NCBI GenBank assembly: GCA_020636095.1
Contig: JACJYN010000003.1
Span: 558,001 to 622,000, forward strand
Reading direction: 5' to 3'
From: Lewinellaceae bacterium
GTDB lineage: Bacteria > Bacteroidota > Bacteroidia > Chitinophagales > Saprospiraceae
Length of the DNA stretch: 64,000 nucleotides
In this document: one piece after another, positions 42,679-51,872 of the stretch
Position numbering within the stretch: the first letter of the stretch is position 1
How the letters are laid out: the number at the start of each line of letters is the position of its first letter
Notes under the pieces: model-generated
Databases searched by the model: none
The model's input: the letters and a program-made list of their open reading frames with translations, nothing else
Told to the model about the DNA's origin: nothing
Made by a program: the position numbers and the translations under genes

Positions 42679-44115
42679 ATGAACCGCTTTTTCGATTTCC
42701 ACCTTCATCCTTCTTTTAAACCATTTCTGAGTAGCCCCGACCCCGACCGGCGGGTAGATTGCTGGGAGTACCTGGAAAGCCCTATTGGTATGATTCGTTC
42801 TCAGAGCTGTCTCGACCAGATGGAAAAAGGGCAGATCGGCGTTGCCGTTTCGGTTATTTACGCCATGGAACGGCCGATGACCTCGAGCTTTCTCATCGAA
42901 CACCTGGCTCCTATGCTGACGGTGCTGCACGATGAGATGCTGGATCATCCCTGCTATTCCAACTACCTGAATTATGCCCATCAGGAGATTGAACACCTTA
43001 AGAAATCCCAAAACTTTAACGGACGTAAGTTCAACATTCTCAACAGCATTGATGAGGCGGAGGAGGATAAGATGAACCTCATCCTCGCTCTGGAAGGCGG
43101 GCATGTCCTGGAGCAGTTCAACACCAATGTGGTGGATAACCTGCGCGCGCTCAAGCAGGGCCCCCACCGCTTCCTGTATCTCACCTTTGTCCACATGACC
43201 CAGTACCCTTTTTCGACCCACGCCTACGGTATGAAGCTGATCAAAGGCAACGACCAGTTCAAGCCCAGTGGTTTTGGCATTACCGATGTAGGGAAAGAGG
43301 TGATCGATATGGCCTACGACGAAAGCCAGGGCCGCCGTATCCTGATCGACATCAAACACATGAGTGTGGTTTCCCGCCATGAATTCTACCAGTACCGGAA
43401 GGAAAAAGGGTACGATAAGATTCCCATCGTAGGCACGCACATGGGCTTTACCGGCATCAGTAAAGACCCCAGAGAACTCGTCAAACACTTCAGCAAGCCG
43501 GCAAGGCGAAGAGGAGATTTTATAGAGGTGAATTACGACCGCCCCAAGGGCATCGGTAAGGGCCTGCTCAACAAGACTTTCTTCAACCCCTGGTCGATCA
43601 ACCTGTTTGACGAAGACATTACGGAAATTCTGGATTCCGGAGGGTTGATCGGGCTGAGCCTCGACCAACGCATCATGGGCTCACAGGAAGTGCAGGGCGA
43701 ATTTTTCAGCGCGCAGGAGTTCAACTATATCCTCTCCGGGTACAAGGACAAAAAACATACGGAGCCCGTTGCCGAAGGCGAATTTTCCCAGGAAGAAGAA
43801 CGGGGCCGGGAACTCAACGAGCGCAAACACCTGCGCCACCTTTGCAACAACATTCTCCATGCGGTGAAAGTGGGGGGCGAACGGGCCTGGAAACAGTTAT
43901 GCATGGGCTCCGACTTCGACGGCCTGATCGACCCGCTCAACAACTGCACCAGCGCCGAGGAGTATCCCAAACTGGAAAGGAGCCTCATCGAGGAGCTGCC
44001 CAAGATGATGAGGGAAGACAGGGGACACGACTATGATGAAAACAACATCGAAGGCAAGGTGCGGGGAATTATGTACAACAATGCCATCGATTTCCTGAAG
44101 AAGCATTTTAAGTGA
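42679..44115 (+). CDS. Membrane dipeptidase (peptidase M19)-like amidohydrolase
   Basis: From ATG 42679 (MNRFFDFHLHPSF) the 478-residue protein follows the renal-dipeptidase layout: FDFHLHPS (first metal-binding H-x-H), MNLILALEGGHVLEQFNTNV, RFLYLTFVHMTQYPFST, ILIDIKHMSVVSRHEFYQYR, PIVGTHMGFTG (metal His), GLIGLSLDQRIMG, and CMGSDFDGLIDPLNN with the catalytic Asp. M19 enzymes hydrolyse dipeptides and some beta-lactams with two zinc ions. This protein is longer than classic M19 (about 330-410) because of charged insertions, and no signal peptide is visible, so it is probably cytosolic. A start at 42598 adds a repeat-derived leader and is unlikely. Confidence 0.7.
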   Translation: MNRFFDFHLHPSFKPFLSSPDPDRRVDCWEYLESPIGMIRSQSCLDQMEKGQIGVAVSVIYAMERPMTSSFLIEHLAPMLTVLHDEMLDHPCYSNYLNYAHQEIEHLKKSQNFNGRKFNILNSIDEAEEDKMNLILALEGGHVLEQFNTNVVDNLRALKQGPHRFLYLTFVHMTQYPFSTHAYGMKLIKGNDQFKPSGFGITDVGKEVIDMAYDESQGRRILIDIKHMSVVSRHEFYQYRKEKGYDKIPIVGTHMGFTGISKDPRELVKHFSKPARRRGDFIEVNYDRPKGIGKGLLNKTFFNPWSINLFDEDITEILDSGGLIGLSLDQRIMGSQEVQGEFFSAQEFNYILSGYKDKKHTEPVAEGEFSQEEERGRELNERKHLRHLCNNILHAVKVGGERAWKQLCMGSDFDGLIDPLNNCTSAEEYPKLERSLIEELPKMMREDRGHDYDENNIEGKVRGIMYNNAIDFLKKHFK

Positions 44116-44301
44116 GGGATGTTAACATAACGTGAGGTTTGAACCCTGGTGGTTGGCTTTTATCCTGATAGCTGGTTCCCCTGGCTGGCAAGTGTACGAT
44201 GTATAGGGTGTACGGTGTACGACGCCAGCCCAATCGCACATCGTACCCTTTCAGGTTCCTGTCCAGCCCCGTACACCGTACAAAATTTCGGGCAAAATTC
44301 C

Positions 44302-44414
44302 GGCTACCATTCCAGGGTTGGACGAGTTCGCGGTTCGGTATTCGCGGTTCGCAAACGCGGCAGGCTGCTTGGGCTTACCTGCTTCTAACCGTGTCCAACC
44401 TTAGACGGGTAGGC
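44302..44414. repeat. Palindromic element, family E, copy 2
   Basis: This is a second copy of the element at 16829-16927, with the internal GCGGTTCG block duplicated. It fills part of the 44116-44489 gap, which also contains an inverted GTACGGTGTAC / GTACACCGTAC pair (near 44210 and 44271) and no supported gene. Confidence 0.65.
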
Positions 44415-44489
44415 AGAATTTTGAATAGTAAGCTGGAAATCAATACTTTACACTCGGACGTCACGTTGGCATAGCATCTCTAAGGTGCG

Positions 44490-47195
44490 CTATCCCTTAC
44501 CCCGCATCCTGAAGCCGCTTAATTCTCCCTTTGGCGGCTTCCCGATCACTTTGTGGAAGAATAGCTTGACGGAGTTGTTCCCTTTTTCCTCCTGTATGCC
44601 GTCTCCACCGATTATGCCAGGAGTAGCAAGGGGTAGCCGGGTGATGATAACATCCCCGGCTTCATCAATATGCCCCAGAGGGAAGTACTGCTTCTTTTTA
44701 GCGTCGTAGCCAAAGGGCAGGATGGCTTCCTTCTCCTCCAGCGCATGGCCGGGTGTGATCCGCAGGGGGCGGGTTTCATCCAGTATGCCTGCTACGCCGG
44801 TCAACTCCAGGATGCTGATATGGCCGTCGGGACGGGAAGCCGGGCTGCGGAAGAAAACCGCCTCACTACCTTCGGCGCCTGCCCAGAGGTGGCCGGGTGG
44901 GAGGAATATCTTCTGGTCCGGATTGGGATCACTTTCTGCCAGCTGCTCCGCTCTTCGCCGGGCGGCGGCGCGGTTGGTGAGTTGGAATGTGGCGGAAAAG
45001 CCGGGCGGAGTTTGCAGGGCCAGGCCGCCTGAAACCTGGCTCGTATCAGGGGCGGCCTGAACCGCTTCGATGGGCCGGGTAATGTGGATGGGAATCTTGA
45101 TGGTAAACCAGTCGTCCATATTCACACCTCCATCGTCTTCAATAGCCGGCCCTCGGGTAACATCCAGAGGGATGGGCTCCTGTTTGTATTGCCTGAGGTC
45201 AAAACGATTCCGGGCAATGTAGAGGATGATGAAATCAGTGGTTTCAGTAATGCCGAAGCTATGGTATTGGGCATTCATAGATAAGGGAATAGCCTCGAAT
45301 GTCCTTCCCTGAGCCTGGAACCCCATATCTACCTGATACAGGCCGGATTCATCTCCGATCTGCTGAACCGGGAGGTACTCGTGGGTAATACCCAACTGGC
45401 TGTCCAGATAGAGGGCGCCTACCCAGTAGCTGTCAAACTCTGAATTGTGGATCACCCTCAGCTTAATGGCCGGCTGATGAGGGGCGCCATTTGCCTTTTT
45501 ATACGTTACTGCGATGGCGTCCGGGTTGTCGGGCAGCGACTCGTACTGGCTTTCGCCGATCTGGCCGAAGTTTCTTAGGTTGAAAGCGACGCCTTCCAGT
45601 TTTTTTACTTCTACAATAATATCCTCACGAGGGATTTCGGTATCGGGGTTGCTCATGCGCAGTACACTTTCCCATTTACCTGCCTTGTCGACGTCGGCAA
45701 GAAAATTCCGGGCCGTATCTGCTCTAAGGAACAGCGGGATTTCACTGCCCGGCCGCGTGAGGATAAAGCTTTCGGCCCCACTGGCGTCCGTGATGGGCCT
45801 GATCTCAAACTCGGGGACTTCATTGCCTTTGGCCATCCTGGCGTAATGGAGCGGGTGGGTACGGAATGCTTCTTCAATCGACGCTTTCATCGGCGCAGGC
45901 AGTTTTTCGCCATACCCCAGTATGATTTTAGGAAAAGGCATTTCATGTATGGCGGCCTTCAACAGGAGGTTCTCTTTATCGGCATCGGTGAAGTTGGTAT
46001 CGTCCAGGATCGACTCGGCAGAGCGCACCTCCGTTGCCTTGATTATTCTTTCCGTACCATCCGTTAGTTTAAAAGACGTTTCATTCTCTGCATCGGAAGG
46101 GCTAATGCCTTGTATCAGCCCGGCAGGGAGGTACCATTCCGGCCGGCCGTCCTTTTCCCTAAATCCTACTTCGTATTCCGGCTTGGGGGCCGTGAATTCG
46201 CTTCGAAAAAAATACTGGTTGTCATCCTGGGCACTGGACATGCCCAGAATGGGAATCTGGTTGTCGATTTTGCTCCTCACTTCCATCTCTACCCGCCGGA
46301 TCAATTCGCGGTAGCTGATCCGGCTTCCGCTTTGTTCCAGTGTTTTCAGCAGGCTGTAAGTAAAAATGCCGTGCTTCTTTTTGCGGGGCCCACTAGCCTC
46401 TTCCACTACTTCCAGTGTTTTTTCATGAGATTTTTCTGAGTCCCGGGCGGCGGAGAGGTTGACGTAGCGGCCATGGTTAAGGCCCCCTGTCCGAACCCGG
46501 TTCTGTCCCTTGTCGAAAGGCACATAAAATTCATTGCCCGCCCGGGTGAAGCCCAGTATGGCGCTTTCCTCAGCTACCCCTAGCCCGGTTTCCTCCATCC
46601 GCGCTTTGATATCCTTTTCATCGCTACGGGTATTGCTACCGGAAAAGCAGCAGTCCATGATCGACAGAAAATGTACGCCCGGGGGATCGCCCTCTTTCCT
46701 TTCAAAAGAGGCTTTGCCATGCAAGGCCCTGGCAATCAGATAGCCCAGCTCTTTATCCAGCAGGTCGTGCTGGCCGGCCTCCCGGTTGTTATAGCAAACC
46801 ATAGTCTGGACGACTCCTAATGGAGAGATATCCGCAAATACCTCAGGTGCTTCAATGTACGAACCGTGGCCGCTGTAGTAAAGGAGTGCGAAATCTCCCC
46901 GCTCGGGGTTGGCCTTCTTATAATGATCGAATGCCTTGATGATATTCTCGCGGGTGGGTTCCCGGTATTTTATCTTTCGGGCTTTCAGCATTTGAGCTTC
47001 GGCCTCGTCGAGCGGGGCCAGCAGGTAGAGTGGCTCCCATTTCATGGTGTGCCCGTTTTTTTCATCCGACTGCGCCTGGCAAAGCCGCTCAAAATAATCG
47101 TTGATGGCGAGTACGTCATTGATGCAACCTTCCAGCGGGCTGCGCTTGTAGCTGTTGATTCCGATGAGGACGGCGTAGAGGTTTTGTTTGGGCAT
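44490..47195 (-). CDS. Caspase-like (peptidase C14) protein with large C-terminal region
   Basis: Residues 1 to about 330 form a caspase/metacaspase domain. It starts NLYAVLIGINSYKRSPLEGC, has the catalytic His in LLYYSGHGSY (His110) and the catalytic Cys in SIMDCCFSGS (Cys183 by analogy with D-x-C in metacaspases), and ends near GIFTYSLLKTLEQS. The remaining 570 residues are beta-rich and not recognised (for example WYLPAGLIQGISPSDAENE and FSATFQLTNRAAARRRAEQL). They contain no membrane helix, and the whole protein lacks a signal peptide, so it is probably cytosolic. Bacterial C14 proteases act in defence, regulated cell death or protein processing, often with a sensor domain; the C-terminal part may be that sensor. 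No partner gene is obvious. Confidence 0.85.
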   Translation of the reverse strand: MPKQNLYAVLIGINSYKRSPLEGCINDVLAINDYFERLCQAQSDEKNGHTMKWEPLYLLAPLDEAEAQMLKARKIKYREPTRENIIKAFDHYKKANPERGDFALLYYSGHGSYIEAPEVFADISPLGVVQTMVCYNNREAGQHDLLDKELGYLIARALHGKASFERKEGDPPGVHFLSIMDCCFSGSNTRSDEKDIKARMEETGLGVAEESAILGFTRAGNEFYVPFDKGQNRVRTGGLNHGRYVNLSAARDSEKSHEKTLEVVEEASGPRKKKHGIFTYSLLKTLEQSGSRISYRELIRRVEMEVRSKIDNQIPILGMSSAQDDNQYFFRSEFTAPKPEYEVGFREKDGRPEWYLPAGLIQGISPSDAENETSFKLTDGTERIIKATEVRSAESILDDTNFTDADKENLLLKAAIHEMPFPKIILGYGEKLPAPMKASIEEAFRTHPLHYARMAKGNEVPEFEIRPITDASGAESFILTRPGSEIPLFLRADTARNFLADVDKAGKWESVLRMSNPDTEIPREDIIVEVKKLEGVAFNLRNFGQIGESQYESLPDNPDAIAVTYKKANGAPHQPAIKLRVIHNSEFDSYWVGALYLDSQLGITHEYLPVQQIGDESGLYQVDMGFQAQGRTFEAIPLSMNAQYHSFGITETTDFIILYIARNRFDLRQYKQEPIPLDVTRGPAIEDDGGVNMDDWFTIKIPIHITRPIEAVQAAPDTSQVSGGLALQTPPGFSATFQLTNRAAARRRAEQLAESDPNPDQKIFLPPGHLWAGAEGSEAVFFRSPASRPDGHISILELTGVAGILDETRPLRITPGHALEEKEAILPFGYDAKKKQYFPLGHIDEAGDVIITRLPLATPGIIGGDGIQEEKGNNSVKLFFHKVIGKPPKGELSGFRMRGKG

Positions 47196-47248
47196 GAGGG
47201 ATAGTAATTTAAATCATGAAAAAAATTGACAAAGGGGCTGAAAAACCA

Positions 47249-47515
47249 TCAACTCACCCCTCTGCAAACGGGTTTTTCCCTGTCTGTGCCATATAGCGCC
47301 CGAATGTGGCGGCGGGCGATCATGCCATCGAGCCCACCTTTCCATCGTTCATTAAGGCCAATGACGTGAGGGGCCGGGGAGGCGAGCTGACGTTCGGCTT
47401 TCCGGGAGCTTTCGGGCTTCTCTTTTTCATGGCTGTTGCCGGCTGCTGGCCGGCATACCGGCAACAGTGAGAAGGCGAAAAGGATTGCCGCCCAAAATGT
47501 CTGGGAGGGTAGCAT
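47249..47515 (-). pseudogene. N-terminal stub of an MltF-like solute-binding/lytic transglycosylase protein
   Basis: The short frame has a signal peptide (PSQTFWAAILFAFSLLPVCR) and then NERWKGGLDGMIARRHIRAL, which matches the conserved entry of secreted MltF-like proteins (W-x-G-D-L-D-x-M-x-x-R-R-x-I-R-V-L). The reading then ends after 20 more residues, just before the caspase-like gene. A full family member would have about 400 further residues. I infer a truncated gene. It could also be a short secreted peptide of its own. Confidence 0.4.
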
Positions 47516-47601
47516 AGGGTTTTGGGTTTATTAACAGTGTTTTTCTTGTGAATCAAGATAGTGAAAAAGAAAGAAGAATGAAAGCACTCGGTTTTGCCTT
47601 T

Positions 47602-49305
47602 TTATGCCATCTCAATCTCCGCATCCTTTTTCAGCCCCAACTCTTCCACGCTGATCTGCCGCATTTCGATTTTGCGGATTTTACCAGTGACGGTCATCGG
47701 GAAAGATTCGGTGAACCGGATATAACGCGGGATTTTATAGTGGGCTATTTTGCCCTGGCAATACGCTTTGATCTCCGCTTCGGTAGCCATTTCCCCCTCT
47801 TTGAGCTTGATCCAGGCCATCACCTCCTCTCCGTATTTTTCGTCCGGAACACCAATGGCCTGTACTTCGCTTACTTTAGGATGGGTAAAGAGAAACTCTT
47901 CGATCTCCCGGGGATAGATATTTTCGCCGCCCCGGATGATCATATCCTTGATGCGGCCAACGATGTTGAGATAGCCATCTTCATCCATGGTGGCCAGGTC
48001 GCCGGTATGCATCCATCGGGCCGGGTCGATCGCCTCTTTGGTTTTGGCTTCGTCACGCCAGTAGCCGAGCATGATGCTGTAGCCACGGGTGCAAAGCTCC
48101 CCGGCAACGCCACGCGGTACTACGCGTTGGTTTTCGGGGTTGATGATCTTGATCTCCAGGTGTGGATGTACCTTTCCGACGGTACTCACCTGCTTTTCCA
48201 GGGATGTGCCGGGCGGGGTCTGCGTACTTACGGGGCTGGTTTCAGTCATGCCATAAGCGATCTGCACTTCGGGCATGTGCATAATGGTTTTCACCTTTTT
48301 CATTACCTCAATAGGGCAGGGCGCGCCGGCCATGATACCAGTTCGCAGGCTGGACAGGTTGTACTTATGAAAGTTGGGGTCCTCCAGTTCGGCAATAAAC
48401 ATGGTGGGCACTCCGTAAATAGCGGTGGCATGCTCCTGCTCGGCGGCACGGAGCACGGCCTCCGGCTCGAAGCCCGCACTCGGGTAGATGATGGTGGCGC
48501 CGTGGGTGAGGCAGCCCAGGTTGCCCAGTACCATTCCGAAGCAGTGATAGAGCGGTACCGGCAGGATCAGGCGGTCCTCCGAAGTGAATTTCATCGACTC
48601 GGCGACGAAGTAACCATTGTTCAGGATATTGTGATGGCTGAGGGTGGCGCCTTTCGGGAAGCCGGTCGTTCCGCTGGTGTACTGGATGTTGATCGGGTCG
48701 TCGAAGCAGCACAGCGCCTGCCGCTCGGCGAGGGTTTCAGGGGTTGTCTTTTCAGCTTCTTCCAGAAAACTATACCAGTCATACAGGCCCGGGTAGGGGC
48801 TCCGTCCCAGGTGGACAATAGCTTGCAGTTGGGGTAGTTTTTCTGCACTCAACTTGCCCGGCTCGCTGGTGTTAAGTTCGGGCGCCAGGCTGTACAGCAT
48901 TTCTATGTAATCCGATTTTTTAAACACCCCGGCAGTAAACAGCAGCCTGCACCCCGATTGTTTGAGGGCATACTCCAGCTCGTGCAGGCGATAACTTGGG
49001 TTGATATTGACCAGGATAGCCCCGATTTTTGCCGTAGCGTACTGCACGATGGCCCACTCTGCACAGTTGGGAGACCAGATGCCTACCCGTTCCCCTTTTT
49101 TCAGCCCGGCGGCGGCCAGGGCCCGGGCGCAGGCATCCACCTGCACTTTCAGCTGCCGGTAGGTCAGGCGAATATCCTGATGGTGTGATACGATCGCTTC
49201 CTTGTCCGGATACAACTCCACGATTTCATCAAACAGGCTGCCGATCGTTTGTCCGATCAGGGGTTGGTTGGAGGCGCCGCTGGTATAACTCAGTTGTTCT
49301 TTCAT
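47602..49305 (-). CDS. AMP-dependent acyl-CoA synthetase
   Basis: This ANL-superfamily enzyme activates a fatty or short-chain acid to acyl-CoA with ATP. Motifs in order are LTYRQLKVQVDACARAL, the phosphate loop YTSGTTGFPKGATLSHHN, the aromatic/substrate region LYHCFGMVLG, AYGMTETSP, the hinge region WMHTGDLATMDEDGYLNIVG, RIKDMIIRGGENIYPREIEE, and the catalytic lysine region MTVTGKIRKIEM. I chose ATG 49303-49305 (MKEQLSYTSG); the frame stays open up to the preceding gene. It follows a hydrolase and an SDR gene on the same strand, suggesting a small catabolic cluster. Confidence 0.93.
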   Translation of the reverse strand: MKEQLSYTSGASNQPLIGQTIGSLFDEIVELYPDKEAIVSHHQDIRLTYRQLKVQVDACARALAAAGLKKGERVGIWSPNCAEWAIVQYATAKIGAILVNINPSYRLHELEYALKQSGCRLLFTAGVFKKSDYIEMLYSLAPELNTSEPGKLSAEKLPQLQAIVHLGRSPYPGLYDWYSFLEEAEKTTPETLAERQALCCFDDPINIQYTSGTTGFPKGATLSHHNILNNGYFVAESMKFTSEDRLILPVPLYHCFGMVLGNLGCLTHGATIIYPSAGFEPEAVLRAAEQEHATAIYGVPTMFIAELEDPNFHKYNLSSLRTGIMAGAPCPIEVMKKVKTIMHMPEVQIAYGMTETSPVSTQTPPGTSLEKQVSTVGKVHPHLEIKIINPENQRVVPRGVAGELCTRGYSIMLGYWRDEAKTKEAIDPARWMHTGDLATMDEDGYLNIVGRIKDMIIRGGENIYPREIEEFLFTHPKVSEVQAIGVPDEKYGEEVMAWIKLKEGEMATEAEIKAYCQGKIAHYKIPRYIRFTESFPMTVTGKIRKIEMRQISVEELGLKKDAEIEMA

Positions 49306-49359
49306 GAAATTTGGTTTTATTTGGCAGGGCTGAGTGAAAGTAGTTGCCGGTAGTTTCAA

Positions 49360-50130
49360 TCAGCCGCTGACTACTGTTTCAATGAACGCGGCCATTTCTT
49401 CCAGCACGGCTTCTTCAGCCTGCCGGTGCGGGGTATGTCCGCAGTGTTTTATTCTAACCGCATTGGCGCTGGGCCCAATGCCGTTTACAATTCGACCGAG
49501 TTGCTGCTCAGAACCATATTGATCCTGCTGGCCCTGGATGATCAGGGCGGGGCAGTTGATCCGGGGGAGCAAAGCTTCCAGGCTCCAGTCCCGGAAGCCT
49601 TCATCCAGCCAGGTGTCAGCCCAGGCATTAAAGAGGGCCTCTGTTTTAGCTCCATGGTACCGGGTAAGTTTTTGGAGGAGAAGGCCTTTCCGGGATACCG
49701 CTTCGCGGATGCCCTGCAGGGTTATTTCTTCGACAAAGGCATGAGCAGCTTCTGTGATTATTGCGGTGGGTTGATGGTAGGCAGCGTAGATAAGGGCGAT
49801 CGTTCCGCCATCGCTATGGCCGATCAGGATGGGGTTGGGTATCTGGAGCTGTTGCAACAAATCCGGTAGTATTTCCAAGGCTTCCCGGTGCAGATATTCT
49901 TTGTTGCGGGTTTGAAGGAGGGGGCCGGAGCCCCCGTGCCCGCATCGGTCATAAGCCACTGCATTGAGGCCCGATCTCAGGGCCAGTTTTAGCGGAAAGC
50001 CCTTCCACTGAGCAATAGAACCCAGTGCATCATGAAGAAAAACGAGGGTAGGTAATGCCGCGCTAGCCTCTACCGCTACCTGATGGACCCGCAGGTTGTT
50101 TTGTAGAACCTGTAAGTTCCCATTTGTCAT
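49360..50130 (-). CDS. Alpha/beta hydrolase
   Basis: The 256-residue cytosolic protein has the alpha/beta-hydrolase fold: oxyanion strand LPTLVFLHDALGSIAQWKGF, AYDRCGHGGSGP, nucleophile elbow LIGHSDGGTIAL, Asp region CPALIIQGQQDQYGSEQQLG and catalytic His in IKHCGHTPHRQAEE. Substrate is unknown. The location between an SDR and an acyl-CoA synthetase suggests ester or lactone cleavage that feeds an acid to the synthetase. It ends 54 bp before the synthetase start. Confidence 0.85.
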   Translation of the reverse strand: MTNGNLQVLQNNLRVHQVAVEASAALPTLVFLHDALGSIAQWKGFPLKLALRSGLNAVAYDRCGHGGSGPLLQTRNKEYLHREALEILPDLLQQLQIPNPILIGHSDGGTIALIYAAYHQPTAIITEAAHAFVEEITLQGIREAVSRKGLLLQKLTRYHGAKTEALFNAWADTWLDEGFRDWSLEALLPRINCPALIIQGQQDQYGSEQQLGRIVNGIGPSANAVRIKHCGHTPHRQAEEAVLEEMAAFIETVVSG

Positions 50131-50269
50131 TTCATTACCCTTTGTACGTGTCTATGTGGGGTATTTCCCTGGGGAACATCCCATTTTTCGTGGGCAAGGT
50201 AGCGCCCCGCGCGCGCCCGGGCAATGATCAAAATCAGTTGTAACAGGTGGCTTTTGTTAGGACAAGCAA

Positions 50270-50989
50270 TCAACGCCTGGGCGGCTGTGACGGCCGCACC
50301 TCCACCTTACTCGGCAGGGTGCGCGGATTCATGCGTAGCAAGTCCACCACCATCTGGCCGAGGTCTTCAGGCTGTATTTTCCAGGCGTCGGCAGGGCTGG
50401 GAGTGTGGTTGTTGAAATGAGTAGCTACGGAGCCCGGCATGATGGTCGACACTTTTATCCCATGGTGGCGCAGGTCGAGCATCACTGCCTGGGTAAAGCC
50501 CACCAGGCCGAACTTGCTGGCGTTGTAGGCGGCGCCGCCGGCGAAGAAATTGGCGCCGGCGAGGCTGGCAACGGTGATGATGTATCCTTTAGAATCCTTC
50601 AGCGCCGGAATAGAAGCTTTGATGCTATTAAAAACACCGGTCAGGTTGGTGTCCATGGTATCCTGCCACTGGGTAGGGGTGAGGTCTTCGATAGGGGCGA
50701 AATGCCCCAGGCCGGCATTAGCGATGAGGACATCCAGGCTGCCCCACTCCTGTAAGATGCGTTCAACGCAGGTTTGTTGGGCCTCCAGTTTGCGTACATC
50801 GGCGGCAATACCGATGGCCTTTCCCGGGCCAATTTGATTGAGCTGGGCGGCGGCCTGATCGATGGCTTCTTTTGAACGGCTGGTGACGGCCACGTTCATA
50901 CCTTCCTTAATGAGCGATTCGGCGATGCCAAAGCCTATGCCTTTGCTACCGCCGGTGACGAGTGCTGTTTTTCCTTTTAATTGTTCCAT
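50270..50989 (-). CDS. Short-chain dehydrogenase/reductase
   Basis: This is a classical SDR with the NAD(P)-binding GGSKGIGFGIAESL, DVRK, LIANAGLGHFAPIEDL, catalytic Ser in VASLAGANFFAGGA, and Y-N-A-S-K (Tyr/Lys), followed by STIMPGSVATHFNNH. At 239 residues the size is normal. The dinucleotide site has Arg-Ser after the second strand (VTSRSKE), favouring NADP(H). It is the first gene of a minus-strand cluster with the hydrolase and acyl-CoA synthetase. Confidence 0.9.
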   Translation of the reverse strand: MEQLKGKTALVTGGSKGIGFGIAESLIKEGMNVAVTSRSKEAIDQAAAQLNQIGPGKAIGIAADVRKLEAQQTCVERILQEWGSLDVLIANAGLGHFAPIEDLTPTQWQDTMDTNLTGVFNSIKASIPALKDSKGYIITVASLAGANFFAGGAAYNASKFGLVGFTQAVMLDLRHHGIKVSTIMPGSVATHFNNHTPSPADAWKIQPEDLGQMVVDLLRMNPRTLPSKVEVRPSQPPRR

Positions 50990-51098
50990 GTTGATGGAAC
51001 GCCTGGGTAAAGGGAAGGTTCAATTGCGATTTTTATGTACTTTGTTGTATTAAAAAATACCTAAGAAATGTTTGGATGCCCCCTTTCGGCTAAAAAGC

Positions 51099-51134
51099 CT
51101 GCCTGCCTGGCTGGCGTTGGCCAGGCCGGCAGGA
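51099..51134. repeat. REP-like palindrome
   Basis: CTGCCTGGCTGGC pairs imperfectly with GGCCAGGCCGGCAG around GTT. It lies next to the family A element at 51143, inside which a similar hairpin (CCTGCCTGC / GCAGGCAGG, 51248-51279) is nested. Confidence 0.55.
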
Positions 51135-51142
51135 ATGGATGC

Positions 51143-51338
51143 TTAGGGCCCGGAGAAGAATAACTTCCCCATTTGATACGGCTCTTTTTCCGCCATGCTG
51201 CGTTGCTCGTCGGTCAGGTAGCTCCGGCTATCTTCCCTCCTCGCGCCCCTGCCTGCTCGGCCGCCTCGCGGCAGGCAGGTTGCCTGGCAAAAAAATAGCT
51301 CGCCTGAAATGAGGAACTTATTTTCCTCCGGCCCCTTA
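51143..51338. repeat. MITE-like element, family A, copy 2 (196 bp)
   Basis: Same termini and interior blocks as the element at 8070-8233, with an extra nested hairpin at 51248-51279 that accounts for most of the length difference. Its right end abuts the palindromic element at 51337-51504. Together these elements fill the gene-free stretch from about 51060 to 51547. Confidence 0.7.
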
Positions 51339-51504
51339 GTACTCTGTAAATTAAGTAAATTCTCGTTTATGAACGATGTATTTTCGTTCCAACCGAGGAA
51401 CGCCCGGAGCCTGATAGCCTTAGCTATCAAGGCGAGGACGAGACGACGGGTGGGGCGGAAAGACACGTTCAGAAACAGAAGATATTTATTTTACAGAGTA
51501 CTTA
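51337..51504. repeat. Palindromic element with 13-bp terminal inverted repeats
   Basis: AGTACTCTGTAAA at the left and TTTACAGAGTACT at the right are exact complements; inner sequence pairs in part (TTTATGAACG / CGTTCAGAAA). The centre holds ATAGCCTTAGCTAT, similar to ATAGCCTAAGCTAT in the element upstream of hsdR (7833-7995). There is no coding potential. Confidence 0.65.
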
Positions 51505-51547
51505 GTATCTCCCAAAGCGGCCTCCAAACATGGTTTAAACCACAAAT

Positions 51548-51802
51548 ATGAACAAGCACTTCTTTTTTCTGACTGTTTTTTGCTTCCCATTGTTTCTGGC
51601 CGGGCAAGCTATCTCCGGCGAACCATTGCCCAACCAGGACTTCTGCATCCTCATCCAGCGGAGGTTTGTCGATAATTTCGACCAGAGCTTTATCGATGCT
51701 TTACCCGGCAAGGTCATTCTCGTGGCCGGCACACCTATCCGGGAGGGCAATGGATTCCGGGTGCAAATCGGGTCCCAGGAAAGGATCGAAATAGTGGAAT
51801 GA
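51548..51802 (+). CDS. Small secreted protein of unknown function
   Basis: The 84-residue product has a clear signal peptide (NKHFFFLTVFCFPLFLAGQA) and a short mature part (NQDFCILIQRRFVDNFDQSF, VILVAGTPIREG, FRVQIGSQERIEIVE). No family is recognised. It lies 70 bp upstream of an HtrA-like protease on the same strand and could be its co-transcribed partner or substrate. Confidence 0.55.
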   Translation: MNKHFFFLTVFCFPLFLAGQAISGEPLPNQDFCILIQRRFVDNFDQSFIDALPGKVILVAGTPIREGNGFRVQIGSQERIEIVE

Positions 51803-51872
51803 AGGTAACCTTCTCCGGGCTTTTCAAATGCAGGTGCAGACTGTTCAATCCATTTAAAGAAACAATCATATT

